Source of the DNA: Halovenus sp. | GTDB taxonomy: Archaea > Halobacteriota > Halobacteria > Halobacteriales > Haloarculaceae | NCBI GenBank assembly: GCA_028275145.1 | Contig: JAQCNG010000145.1 | Location: 1-5,185 of the forward strand | Reading direction: 5' to 3' | Length of the DNA: 5,185 nt | In this document: positions 1-4,886 of the stretch, in pieces | How positions within the stretch are numbered: position 1 is the first letter of the stretch | Layout: every line of letters begins with the position of its first letter | Position numbers and translations under genes: made by a program | Notes under the pieces: model-generated | Told to the model about the DNA's origin: nothing | The model's input: only the letters and a program-made list of their open reading frames with translations | Databases searched by the model: none

Positions 1-338
1 GCTGCGCCCCGTAGGGCCCGGTATCTTGTCTCAGATACCGTCTCCGGGCTCTGACTCTCATCACCCGTACCGATTACTGGCACGGTGGGCCGTTACCCCA
101 CCGTCTACCTAATCGGCCGCAGCCACATCCTGTGGTGCCGCAGCGCAACTTTTGGACTTCCTCCACTCCAGGATGGAAGCCCTATCGGGGATTAGCCTCA
201 GTTTCCCGAGATTATCCCCGTCCACAGGGCAGTTTGGCCACGTGTTACTGAGCTGTTCGCCACGGGTCTAAACCCGTGCGACTAGCATGGCTAAATCGGA
301 TTCCGATAGCAATGGCCTCCGGCAGGATCAACCGGAAT
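1..338 (-). rRNA. 16S ribosomal RNA, 5' part (partial gene)
   Basis: The reverse strand reads, from base 338 leftward, ATTCCGGTTGATCCTGCCGG, the hallmark start of archaeal 16S rRNA. Further universal landmarks follow: the segment around the conserved AACACGTGGCC (about 235-245), GGCTGCGGCCGATTAGGTAG (about 108-127) and CCTACGGGGCGCAGC at the left edge, the region of the common archaeal 340-position primer site. The mature 5' end is set at 338 from this conserved start. The gene runs off the left end, so only about the first 338 of roughly 1470 bases are present. It is the small-subunit rRNA, made as part of the rrn precursor and processed out. Sequence and neighbours fit Halobacteria; I did not try to name a genus. 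No internal anomaly was seen. Confidence 0.98.
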
Positions 339-340
339 GT

Positions 341-359
341 ACCCACCGAGTAGGTGGGT
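341..359 (-). repeat. Hairpin abutting the 16S 5' end
   Basis: A perfect 7-bp inverted repeat, ACCCACC (341-347) and GGTGGGT (353-359), with a 5-base loop. It ends three bases before the mature 16S start. It would form in the precursor RNA and may help define or protect the processing site. The role is inferred from position only. Confidence 0.6.
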
Positions 360-370
360 GGTAGGCGGGA

Positions 371-387
371 GCACACGTAATGTGTGC
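371..387 (-). repeat. rRNA leader hairpin
   Basis: A perfect 6-bp inverted repeat, GCACAC (371-376) and GTGTGC (382-387), with a 5-base loop. It lies 32 bases before the 16S start in the leader. It may be a local leader fold, or one arm of the long 16S processing helix, whose other arm would be downstream of 16S and out of view. Confidence 0.5.
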
Positions 388-390
388 GTT

Positions 391-428
391 GTTCGGGACA
401 CGCCGAAACCGACCGGGTGTCACCGAAC
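391..428 (-). repeat. Long leader hairpin with a one-base bulge
   Basis: GTTCGG (391-396) plus GACAC (397-401) can pair with GTGTC (417-421) plus CCGAAC (423-428). This gives 11 base pairs with one unpaired base at 422 and a 15-base loop. It is the longest local stem in the proximal leader and is expected to form in pre-16S RNA. It could compete with, or form part of, the processing helix. Confidence 0.55.
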
Positions 429-487
429 TACCAGAGCTGACATCAGATCTCATCTATACGGCGGACCGCAGGGGTGAGATCCTCATT

Positions 488-533
488 CCTTCGGATTTCA
501 TCGTAGGACACTGGAGGGTATAAACCCTTCGAG
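488..533 (-). promoter_or_regulatory. Proximal rRNA promoter
   Basis: On the reverse strand a box A-like element reads CTCGAAGGGTTTATA (533 down to 519). A start-site motif TCCGAAGG lies at 495-488. The layout matches the distal promoter: box to initiator is 38 bases here and 39 there, and both boxes share the form TCGA-GGG-TT-A. Initiation is expected near 494, which gives a leader of about 155 bases to the mature 16S. The TATA core is inside a 5-bp palindrome (515-528), so it also reads as a TATA box on the plus strand. The haloarchaeal rRNA promoter pattern is established knowledge; the exact start base is inferred. Confidence 0.75.
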
Positions 534-557
534 TTGGCCCACAACGTCGTCCAGTTC

Positions 558-602
558 GGGACGTCGGTGGTGTGGTCCGCGTCGCGGACCACCTCGCGTC
601 CC
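558..602 (-). repeat. Strong stem-loop between the two rRNA promoters
   Basis: An inner perfect 9-bp stem, GTGGTCCGC (572-580) with GCGGACCAC (584-592), has a 3-base loop. It is enclosed by an outer 6-bp stem, GGGACG (558-563) with CGTCCC (597-602). The stems are very GC-rich. In the transcript from the distal promoter this would fold about 12-55 bases after initiation, upstream of the proximal promoter. Possible roles are protection of the 5' end, pausing or attenuation, or a protein-binding DNA cruciform. None can be chosen from sequence alone. There is no U-tract after it on the rRNA strand. Confidence 0.65.
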
Positions 603-606
603 GCGG

Positions 607-653
607 CGTTCGCATTAGTACAAGATGGGAGGGTACAACTTAAGCCCGTCGAA
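607..653 (-). promoter_or_regulatory. Distal rRNA promoter
   Basis: On the reverse strand box A reads TTCGACGGGCTTAA (653 to 640), followed 39 bases on by TGCGAACG (614 to 607). This combination is the classic haloarchaeal rrn promoter signature, where initiation occurs at or near the TGCGAACG element. Initiation is therefore expected around 613, about 275 bases before mature 16S. It is the closer of the two promoters here to the known consensus. I saw no third copy with both elements further upstream. Confidence 0.85.
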
Positions 654-932
654 GAAACCCCGATACGGCATGCGGTCCCACGGCACGATTCGGCCGCCTG
701 TGACCCCGGAGTGTCGGGGGGACAACAACACGACAGAGCGTCTGCTGCTCGAGTAACGGTGCCAGGTGTCACGTGGCCGGAGAGCGGCCGGTCATCCCGC
801 GCAGCGTGCGCTCGGTCGGGCCGAATGAGAGCCACGCGTTCGGTATCTGGGGGCGCACGCATTTCAGCCCTCGCTGTCTGGCCTGCTCAGATAGTCGTAA
901 GGGCTATTGCGACGGCGCACACCCGCCACAGT
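654..932. other. Upstream intergenic region, no confident feature
   Basis: About 280 bases between the distal rRNA promoter and the divergent GH2-like gene. An open frame continues upstream of the chosen GH2 start, but its translation here is rich in R, S and A and looks like no protein domain. An isolated ACCGAACG on the reverse strand (844-837) resembles the rRNA initiator, but no box A lies at the expected distance. For the GH2-like gene, GGGCTATTGC (901-910) sits about 25-30 bases before the ATG and is at best a weak TATA candidate. Further rRNA promoters or activator sites could lie here but are not recognisable. Confidence 0.4.
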
Positions 933-2762
933 ATGCAGAACTGGCAGGCAACGGCGGCCGACGGCCGGGAGACGGAGCTGTCGCTGCCGGGGGTGCCGTC
1001 GTTGTTTGCCGGCAGCCAGACTGTCGAGTACCGGACGACGCTGCCCGACCCACGCGACCCGGGAGAGGACGTCGCCGTGCTCACACTGCGGGGACTGTAC
1101 GCACACGCCGAGGTGGCCGTCGAGGGGCGACTCGACGGCGAGGGTGTCGTGAAACACGACTGTTATTTCGTGCCGCTGCGTGTCCCGTTTGTTCCGGACC
1201 GAGAGACGGAGGTGACTGTGACCTGCCACGCGCCGGCGGACCGCTTCGGTGGTATCCACAACACAGACCGCGTGCCGGACGAACAGACCGTCCCGGGGGT
1301 CTGGTGGGACGTCTCCGTCGACACCGGCCCGCTCCCGTACCTCGAGAACGTCGCGGTCCGCCCGGAGCAGTCCGACGACGGACCGGTTCTGCGGGTGCAG
1401 ACGTCGGTACTCACCGACGGCCCGTGTTCCGACCGACTCACCTACTCGGTCAGACCGGCGGGACAGTCCCGGGGTGGAGGCGCGATGGAGCGCGAGCGCG
1501 TGGAGGCCACCGGGGCGGGCCGGACGACACTCGAGCGGACGGTCCCACTGCGTGACCCCGCGCCCTGGTGGCCACGGGGGGTCGGCGAGCAGAACCGCCA
1601 CGTTCTCCGGGTCAAACTCGGCGACCAGGAGCAGACGGTCACGTTCGGGGTTCGCGACGTGGCCCTCGACGACGGCTCGCTGCTGGTCAACGGCGAACGC
1701 GTCCCGATCCGCGGTGTCAACCTGCTCGACGGCGACCCGGCGGACGTCGAGCGGGCGCTGGACGTGAACGCGAATCTTGTCCGCGCACACGCGCACGCGG
1801 TGCCCACCGCACTGTACGAGGCCTGCGACGAGGCGGGGTTGCTCGTCTGGCAGGACCTCCCGCTCACCGGCCCGGGCGCGTTCGACGTGGCCCGCGGGCG
1901 AACACTCGCGGATGCACTCGCGCGGCGGGCGGCCCGTCACCCGAGTGTCGCCGTGTACGCGGCCCACGACGACCCGATGCGCGTCGCGTCGGGGCTCGGC
2001 GGCGGCCTGCTCGACCGACTGCGACTGCGCTGGCGGGCCTGGCGCGCGGACTACGACGACGGGGCGGCGACCGAACTCGCGAGGGCACTGCCGGACCCGG
2101 CCGTTCCCGCCGTCGGCGGGCCGGGGCTTGGCTGTTCGGCGGCCGCGTACTACCCCGGCTGGCGGTACGGCACACCCGGGGATATGGGGTGGCTGCTCGA
2201 GCGCTATCCCGCCGACGTTGTCGCCGAGTACGGCGCGGCCGCGCCGGGTCCCGATGTCGACCCGCGTGCGCACACGGACAGAGACTCGACAGTGCCCTGG
2301 CTGGCAGACGACGGACAGACCACGGCCGACGAACCAGACGCGGCACGGGCGTACCAGGCCCGACTCGTCGAGACAGTCGGCGGGTCGCTCCGGCGCGGAC
2401 GTATCGACGCAGTCGCGTTCTGTCTGCGCGACGCCGGCGAGGGTGGCTTCGGCGTCTACAGCCGCGACGGCGAGGCAAAGCCCGCTCGTGACGCGCTCGC
2501 GCGCACCTTCGAACCTGTCCAGGCGTTCCTCGGGGACCCCCCACCCGGCGAGACGCCGGTGGTGGTCGTCAACGACACCGGACGGGCCGTGCGTGCGACG
2601 CTCCGGTGGCAGGCCGGCGACGCTGGGGACACCCTCGACGTGAGCGTCGACGGCGGTGCCACCTGGTCGGGCGGCCCCATCTCGGTTCCCACCGCCGCCG
2701 AGACGGTCACCCTCGAACTTCTCGGGGACCAGGTCCAGAGCACGAACACGTACGAACTGTGA
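933..2762 (+). CDS. Glycoside hydrolase family 2-like protein, altered active site
   Basis: A 609-residue protein with the GH2 domain order. Residues about 1-130 are a jelly-roll sugar-binding-like domain, about 137-255 an immunoglobulin-like domain, about 256-520 a TIM barrel, and about 543-609 a small beta-rich C-terminal domain. Barrel landmarks are RGVN (260-263), the stretch around NANLVRAHAHAVPTALYEAC ending in VWQD (305-308), HPSVAVY before 345, and AEYG with E432 at the nucleophile position. Where GH2 enzymes carry the Asn-Glu acid/base pair, this protein has His-Asp-Asp-Pro (345-348), so normal retaining hydrolysis is doubtful. The nearest relatives would be the beta-mannosidase/beta-galactosidase type; the substrate is unknown. 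There is no signal peptide, so it is probably cytoplasmic. The frame is open to 534, but the extension overlaps the rRNA promoters and is not protein-like; ATG 933 begins the recognisable domain (ATG 825 is the alternative). It is divergent from the rrn operon. Confidence 0.85.
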   Translation: MQNWQATAADGRETELSLPGVPSLFAGSQTVEYRTTLPDPRDPGEDVAVLTLRGLYAHAEVAVEGRLDGEGVVKHDCYFVPLRVPFVPDRETEVTVTCHAPADRFGGIHNTDRVPDEQTVPGVWWDVSVDTGPLPYLENVAVRPEQSDDGPVLRVQTSVLTDGPCSDRLTYSVRPAGQSRGGGAMERERVEATGAGRTTLERTVPLRDPAPWWPRGVGEQNRHVLRVKLGDQEQTVTFGVRDVALDDGSLLVNGERVPIRGVNLLDGDPADVERALDVNANLVRAHAHAVPTALYEACDEAGLLVWQDLPLTGPGAFDVARGRTLADALARRAARHPSVAVYAAHDDPMRVASGLGGGLLDRLRLRWRAWRADYDDGAATELARALPDPAVPAVGGPGLGCSAAAYYPGWRYGTPGDMGWLLERYPADVVAEYGAAAPGPDVDPRAHTDRDSTVPWLADDGQTTADEPDAARAYQARLVETVGGSLRRGRIDAVAFCLRDAGEGGFGVYSRDGEAKPARDALARTFEPVQAFLGDPPPGETPVVVVNDTGRAVRATLRWQAGDAGDTLDVSVDGGATWSGGPISVPTAAETVTLELLGDQVQSTNTYEL

Positions 2763-2849
2763 GCGCCGGCCCCCGGTGTCTGCCCCGCGTCTGACGGCCC
2801 GCGAGGGACCGACTGTCGTCTGTCGGTTCCACTTTCGCCCCGGATGGCT

Positions 2850-2860
2850 CGGTTATATAC
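2850..2860 (+). promoter_or_regulatory. TATA box for the zinc-protein gene(s)
   Basis: CGGTTATATAC is a strong archaeal TATA box (core TTATATA, 2853-2859) in the gap after the GH2-like gene. Initiation would fall near 2881-2885, giving a leader of about 45-50 bases before the ATG at 2930. This is longer than the leaderless arrangement of the neighbours. No T-rich terminator is visible between the GH2-like stop and this box. Confidence 0.65.
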
Positions 2861-2884
2861 CGCGCGGACCCCAGGAAACAGATA

Positions 2885-2899
2885 GAGGGCTTTGCCCTC
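2885..2899 (+). repeat. Small hairpin at the predicted 5' end of the mRNA
   Basis: GAGGGC (2885-2890) and GCCCTC (2894-2899) form a perfect 6-bp stem with a TTT loop. It sits right where transcription from the 2853 TATA box should begin and 30 bases before the ATG at 2930. It may stabilise the mRNA 5' end or affect translation. The function is inferred from position. Confidence 0.5.
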
Positions 2900-2929
2900 G
2901 GTGTCACACGTTCCCTGTCGAGAATCACG

Positions 2930-3085
2930 ATGAAAACGACCACACCGACTGTCGGGACCTGTCCGGTCTGTGGGGCGGGCGTCGCCCGAACAGACGTGCT
3001 CATCGAGTACGAAACAGACGGCAGACCCGCCGCGTACGCGGAGTGTCCCGACTGCCGGGCGGTCGTCGACCCGCTCGACGCATGA
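2930..3085 (+). CDS. Small double-CxxC zinc-binding protein (51 aa)
   Basis: This short gene encodes 51 residues. CPVC at 11-14 and CPDC at 39-42 give four cysteines arranged as one zinc site, separated by a segment (VLIEYET, 23-29) typical of small haloarchaeal zinc-ribbon proteins. I recall a haloarchaeal DUF family (possibly DUF7837) with the same pattern of TCPVCG, then IEYET, then ECPxCR, but could not check it. The molecular role is unknown; such proteins are guessed to bind nucleic acid or proteins. The ATG at 2930 gives the whole conserved unit, and a good TATA box lies upstream. The stop overlaps the next ATG (ATGA at 3082-3085), which implies translational coupling to the broken zinc-ribbon gene that follows. 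Confidence 0.82.
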   Translation: MKTTTPTVGTCPVCGAGVARTDVLIEYETDGRPAAYAECPDCRAVVDPLDA

Positions 3086-3224
3086 GGCTTCTCACCCGAC
3101 TCCGTGCCGCCGCGCCCCGGAGCAGCACAGAGAGTGTCGACGCTGTGGAACAACTGTCGGGCCGGACACCGACAGTTGCCCGGCGCGTGAGGGTGGTGAT
3201 ATCACCCGGTACCGGATTCGCTGA
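3082..3224 (+). pseudogene. Zinc-ribbon gene broken by a frameshift
   Basis: The ATG at 3082 starts MRLLTRLRAAAP, a typical N-terminus of tiny haloarchaeal zinc-ribbon proteins. The matching C-terminal part, ECRRCGTTVGPDTDSCPA and then GGDITRYRI, lies in another frame from about 3120 to the TGA at 3222. The distance from the ATG to codon 3120 is 38 bases, so one base is missing (or two extra), probably in the GC run 3108-3120 that includes CCCC. The expected fourth cysteine is also changed: CPAR (codon CGT, 3186) in place of CPxC, one transition from TGT. The two lesions together suggest genuine decay. Read in the ATG frame alone, a 53-residue protein ends at 3243 and resembles nothing. Sequencing error at the C run, or a true short protein, are the alternatives. 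It overlaps the preceding zinc-protein stop, so the two probably once formed an operon. Confidence 0.65.
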
Positions 3225-3236
3225 CGGTGTCCGCGG

Positions 3237-3245
3237 GACTTAACC
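3237..3245 (+). promoter_or_regulatory. TATA-like box of the YgfZ-like gene
   Basis: GACTTAACC centres about 28 bases before the ATG at 3270. This spacing is usual for haloarchaeal leaderless transcripts, which start at or just before the start codon. There is no Shine-Dalgarno-like sequence before the ATG, which agrees with leaderless translation. Confidence 0.55.
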
Positions 3246-3269
3246 GGCCCGGGCGCGCAGTATCGACCA

Positions 3270-4382
3270 ATGAGTCGCCTCACACAGGTACACGAGGACC
3301 ACGGTGCCACCGTGACCGAGCGGGGCGGGCACGAGGTGGTCGCACACTACGGCCGACCGGAGCGGGCCCACCAGGCGGTCCGCAACGGTGTCGGCGTCAT
3401 CGAACACGGGGCCGACGTGCTGGTGGTCACGGGCGAGGACCGGGTGGCGTACGTCGACAACGCCATCTCGAACAACGTGCCGACCACGGACGGTCGGGGC
3501 GTGTACGCGCTGTTGCTCACCCCGCAGGGACGCATCCGGACGGACATGTACGTCTACAACGCCGGCGAGCGCCTGCTCGTGGTGTTGCCGCCCGGAAAGG
3601 GCGACCCAGTCGGCACCGAGTGGAGCGAGAAGACGTTCATCCAGGACGTCGACATCGAGGTGGCGACGGACCGCTTTGCGGTCTTCGGGGTCCACGGACC
3701 GAACGCGACGGAGAAACTGGCGAGCGTGCTCACGGAGACGACACCCGAACAGCACCTCCGGTTCGTCCGCGGGTCGCTGGGCGACGCCGGCGTGACGGTC
3801 GTCCGGACGGACGGACTCACCGGGGAGGAGGGGTACGAGGTCATCTGCGGGGCAGCGGACGCCCGCGAGGTGTTCGACACGCTCGAGACACGCGGCCTGA
3901 ACGCCGCGCCCTTTGGCTACCACACCTGGGAGACGCTCACCCTCGAGGCCGGCACACCGCTTTTTCAGTCGGAACTGGACGGTGCAGTGCCGAACAACCT
4001 CGGACTGCACGTCGCAATCGACTACGAGAAGGGCTGTTTCGTCGGCCAGGAGGTCGTCTCCCGGGTGGCAAACCGTGGGCGACCAACAAAGCAACTGCTC
4101 GGTCTGCGGACCGAGGCGGTGGCCGAGTCCGACGCGGCGGTGTTCGACGGCGACGAGAGCGTCGGGTCGGTGACCCGCGCCTGCGAGAGTCCAACGCTGG
4201 GTGAACCCGTCGCACTCGCCCTGCTGGACCGCGGTGTCGACGAGCAGGTCGGCGAGGCGGGCGCGCTCACGGTCCGGGTCGACGGGGAGGAGCGGACCGC
4301 AACGGCCGTCGGGTTGCCCCTCGTCGAGGGGTCGGACCGCTCGGAACGGCTTCCGGGCGGAGAGACACCGACCGGGGACTGA
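3270..4382 (+). CDS. YgfZ/GcvT-like folate-binding protein
   Basis: A 370-residue member of the GcvT/YgfZ fold (COG0354 type), often annotated in haloarchaea as an aminomethyltransferase family protein. Residues about 20-265 form the folate-binding region, with YALLLTPQGRIRTDMYVY near residue 85-105 and LEAGTP (E226). The decisive motif is KGCFVGQE at 254-261 with C256, matching the KGCYxGQE signature of bacterial YgfZ rather than true glycine-cleavage T protein. Residues about 275-355 form the C-terminal beta-barrel, followed by a polar, acidic tail. Bacterial YgfZ is a tetrahydrofolate-dependent factor that supports Fe-S enzymes such as MiaB. A similar cytoplasmic role is inferred here; a T-protein role cannot be excluded. 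The ATG at 3270 fits both the domain start and the TATA box. The stop codon lies in a hairpin and the tandem repeat that follows. Confidence 0.9.
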   Translation: MSRLTQVHEDHGATVTERGGHEVVAHYGRPERAHQAVRNGVGVIEHGADVLVVTGEDRVAYVDNAISNNVPTTDGRGVYALLLTPQGRIRTDMYVYNAGERLLVVLPPGKGDPVGTEWSEKTFIQDVDIEVATDRFAVFGVHGPNATEKLASVLTETTPEQHLRFVRGSLGDAGVTVVRTDGLTGEEGYEVICGAADAREVFDTLETRGLNAAPFGYHTWETLTLEAGTPLFQSELDGAVPNNLGLHVAIDYEKGCFVGQEVVSRVANRGRPTKQLLGLRTEAVAESDAAVFDGDESVGSVTRACESPTLGEPVALALLDRGVDEQVGEAGALTVRVDGEERTATAVGLPLVEGSDRSERLPGGETPTGD

Positions 4383-4464
4383 CCGTCCCCACGAGCGGTC
4401 AGCGGAGGGTCACCGGCCGGAGACAAACTGACCTCACGAGCGGTCAGCGGGGAGTCACCGGCCG
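4378..4464. repeat. Two-copy direct repeat, 45-base period
   Basis: Bases 4390-4419 and 4435-4464 match at 28 of 30 positions (a shared CACGAGCGGTCAGCGG, two mismatches, then GTCACCGGCCG). A shared ACTGACC also precedes each copy (4378-4384 and 4427-4433), with a 4-base length difference between. The first unit begins inside the last codons of the YgfZ-like gene. This looks like a local tandem duplication in the 3' flank. No target-site duplication or mobile-element gene is visible. Confidence 0.8.
4379..4447 (+). repeat. Twin hairpins over and after the YgfZ-like stop codon
   Basis: CTGACCG (4379-4385) pairs with CGGTCAG (4396-4402), 7 bp with a 10-base loop, and the stem includes the TGA stop. 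In the second repeat copy CTGACC (4428-4433) pairs with GGTCAG (4442-4447), 6 bp with an 8-base loop. They may protect the mRNA 3' end or mark its processing. There is no following T-run, so classification as a terminator is not supported. Confidence 0.5.
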
Positions 4465-4533
4465 TTCTGTTCGGCGGTGTTGGTTGCTCTGACGGCGCTG
4501 CGGTTATGCACTCGGGCCACATCACTCCACTCA

Positions 4534-4546
4534 GTATTTTTAACCT
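4534..4546 (+). promoter_or_regulatory. TATA box of the glutaredoxin gene
   Basis: GTATTTTTAACCT stands out as an AT-rich island in GC-rich DNA, with its core (4536-4542) about 25-30 bases before the ATG at 4567. The spacing predicts initiation within a few bases of the start codon, so a leaderless or nearly leaderless transcript. The same T-rich run could also help end transcription coming from the upstream gene. Confidence 0.7.
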
Positions 4547-4566
4547 CGGGCACGTAGGATGTATCG

Positions 4567-4812
4567 ATGACGGATCTCGTTCTGTACGAACTGAGCGGTT
4601 GCCCGTACTGCGCGAAGGTAAAGCGAAAACTCGACGCCCTCGGCCTGGAGTACGAGTCACGCATGGTGCCACGGAGTCACAGCGAGCGCGACGAGGTCGA
4701 GGCGGTCAGCGGTCAGACCGGCGTTCCGGTGCTGATCGACGAGGAACACGGCGTCGACGGGATGCCCGAGAGCGACGACATCGTCGCGTACCTGGAGAAG
4801 ACCTACGCCTGA
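4567..4812 (+). CDS. Glutaredoxin family protein (CPYC)
   Basis: An 81-residue thioredoxin-fold protein of usual glutaredoxin length. It opens with a beta strand LVLYEL, then the active-site CPYC at 12-15 followed by a helix of basic residues. The cis-proline segment GVPVLID is at 52-58 (P54), and GMPESDDIVAYLE at 65-77 corresponds to the final glutaredoxin helix. It should reduce disulfides or mixed disulfides in the cytoplasm through the dithiol pair C12/C15. Haloarchaea use gamma-glutamylcysteine rather than glutathione, so the low-molecular-weight partner is probably not glutathione (established for the group, not visible here). The ATG at 4567 fits the domain start and TATA spacing. It lies 184 bases after the YgfZ-like gene, with its own promoter, so the two are probably not one operon. 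Confidence 0.93.
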   Translation: MTDLVLYELSGCPYCAKVKRKLDALGLEYESRMVPRSHSERDEVEAVSGQTGVPVLIDEEHGVDGMPESDDIVAYLEKTYA

Positions 4813-4847
4813 CACTGCCGGTTTCGACGCGGTGACAGACACGCAAA

Positions 4848-4862
4848 TCTCGAAAAGCGTTT
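4848..4862 (+). promoter_or_regulatory. Possible promoter of the FxsA-family gene
   Basis: TCTCGAAAAGCGTTT is the only AT-richer stretch in the 74-base gap and lies about 25-38 bases before the ATG at 4887. It is a poor TATA match, so the assignment is weak. Read-through from the glutaredoxin gene is the alternative, since no terminator is obvious. Confidence 0.3.
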
Positions 4863-4886
4863 GGGGCCGGGCCGGGTAGTGCCAGT

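Larger units (their letters stand above)
339..614 (-). other. rRNA operon 5' leader (pre-16S external transcribed spacer)
   Basis: This stretch lies between the distal rRNA initiator motif and the mature 16S start, and is expected to be transcribed leftward as the pre-16S leader. It is rich in inverted repeats: stems at 341-359, 371-387, 391-428 and 558-602, listed separately. In haloarchaea part of the leader pairs with sequence 3' of 16S to form the bulge-helix-bulge substrate for the tRNA-splicing endonuclease. The 3' partner lies outside this window, so that helix cannot be drawn here. The proximal promoter sits inside the leader, so transcripts from the distal promoter read through it. 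Reading frames crossing this region, on either strand, show no protein-like features. Confidence 0.8.

Noticed and set aside
443..862. 139-residue open frame on the minus strand
   Set aside because: It spans both rRNA promoters and the leader, has no recognisable motif, and open frames arise readily in GC-rich haloarchaeal DNA.
837..910. Possible third rRNA promoter (ACCGAACG at 844-837 on the minus strand)
   Set aside because: No TTCGA-type or TTAA-type box occurs about 38 bases upstream, where the other two promoters have it.
534..932. Upstream extension of the GH2-like reading frame starting at a TTG (742 residues in total)
   Set aside because: It would run through the rRNA promoters and the strong hairpin, its composition is not protein-like, and the recognisable domain starts at the ATG at 933.
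864..2273. 469-residue open frame on the minus strand
   Set aside because: Antisense shadow of the GH2-like gene, rich in R, V and G with no domain; long antisense frames are expected at this GC content.
3195..3206. 12-base perfect palindrome GGTGATATCACC
   Set aside because: It lies in the codons for the GGDIT segment common to this zinc-ribbon type, so it is probably a by-product of coding rather than an operator.
3240..4094. 284-residue open frame on the minus strand
   Set aside because: Antisense shadow of the YgfZ-like gene, whose family motifs are clear on the plus strand.
3227..4204. 325-residue plus-strand frame overlapping the YgfZ-like gene
   Set aside because: Arginine- and glycine-rich out-of-frame translation without motifs; the overlapping frame has the KGCFVGQE signature.
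4378..4464. CRISPR-like repeat array
   Set aside because: Only two copies with a 15-base gap, partly inside a coding sequence, and no cas genes nearby.
4022..4672. 216-residue minus-strand frame with repeated peptide motifs
   Set aside because: The repeated peptides come from the 45-base direct repeat; the frame overlaps two clear plus-strand genes and has no domain of its own.
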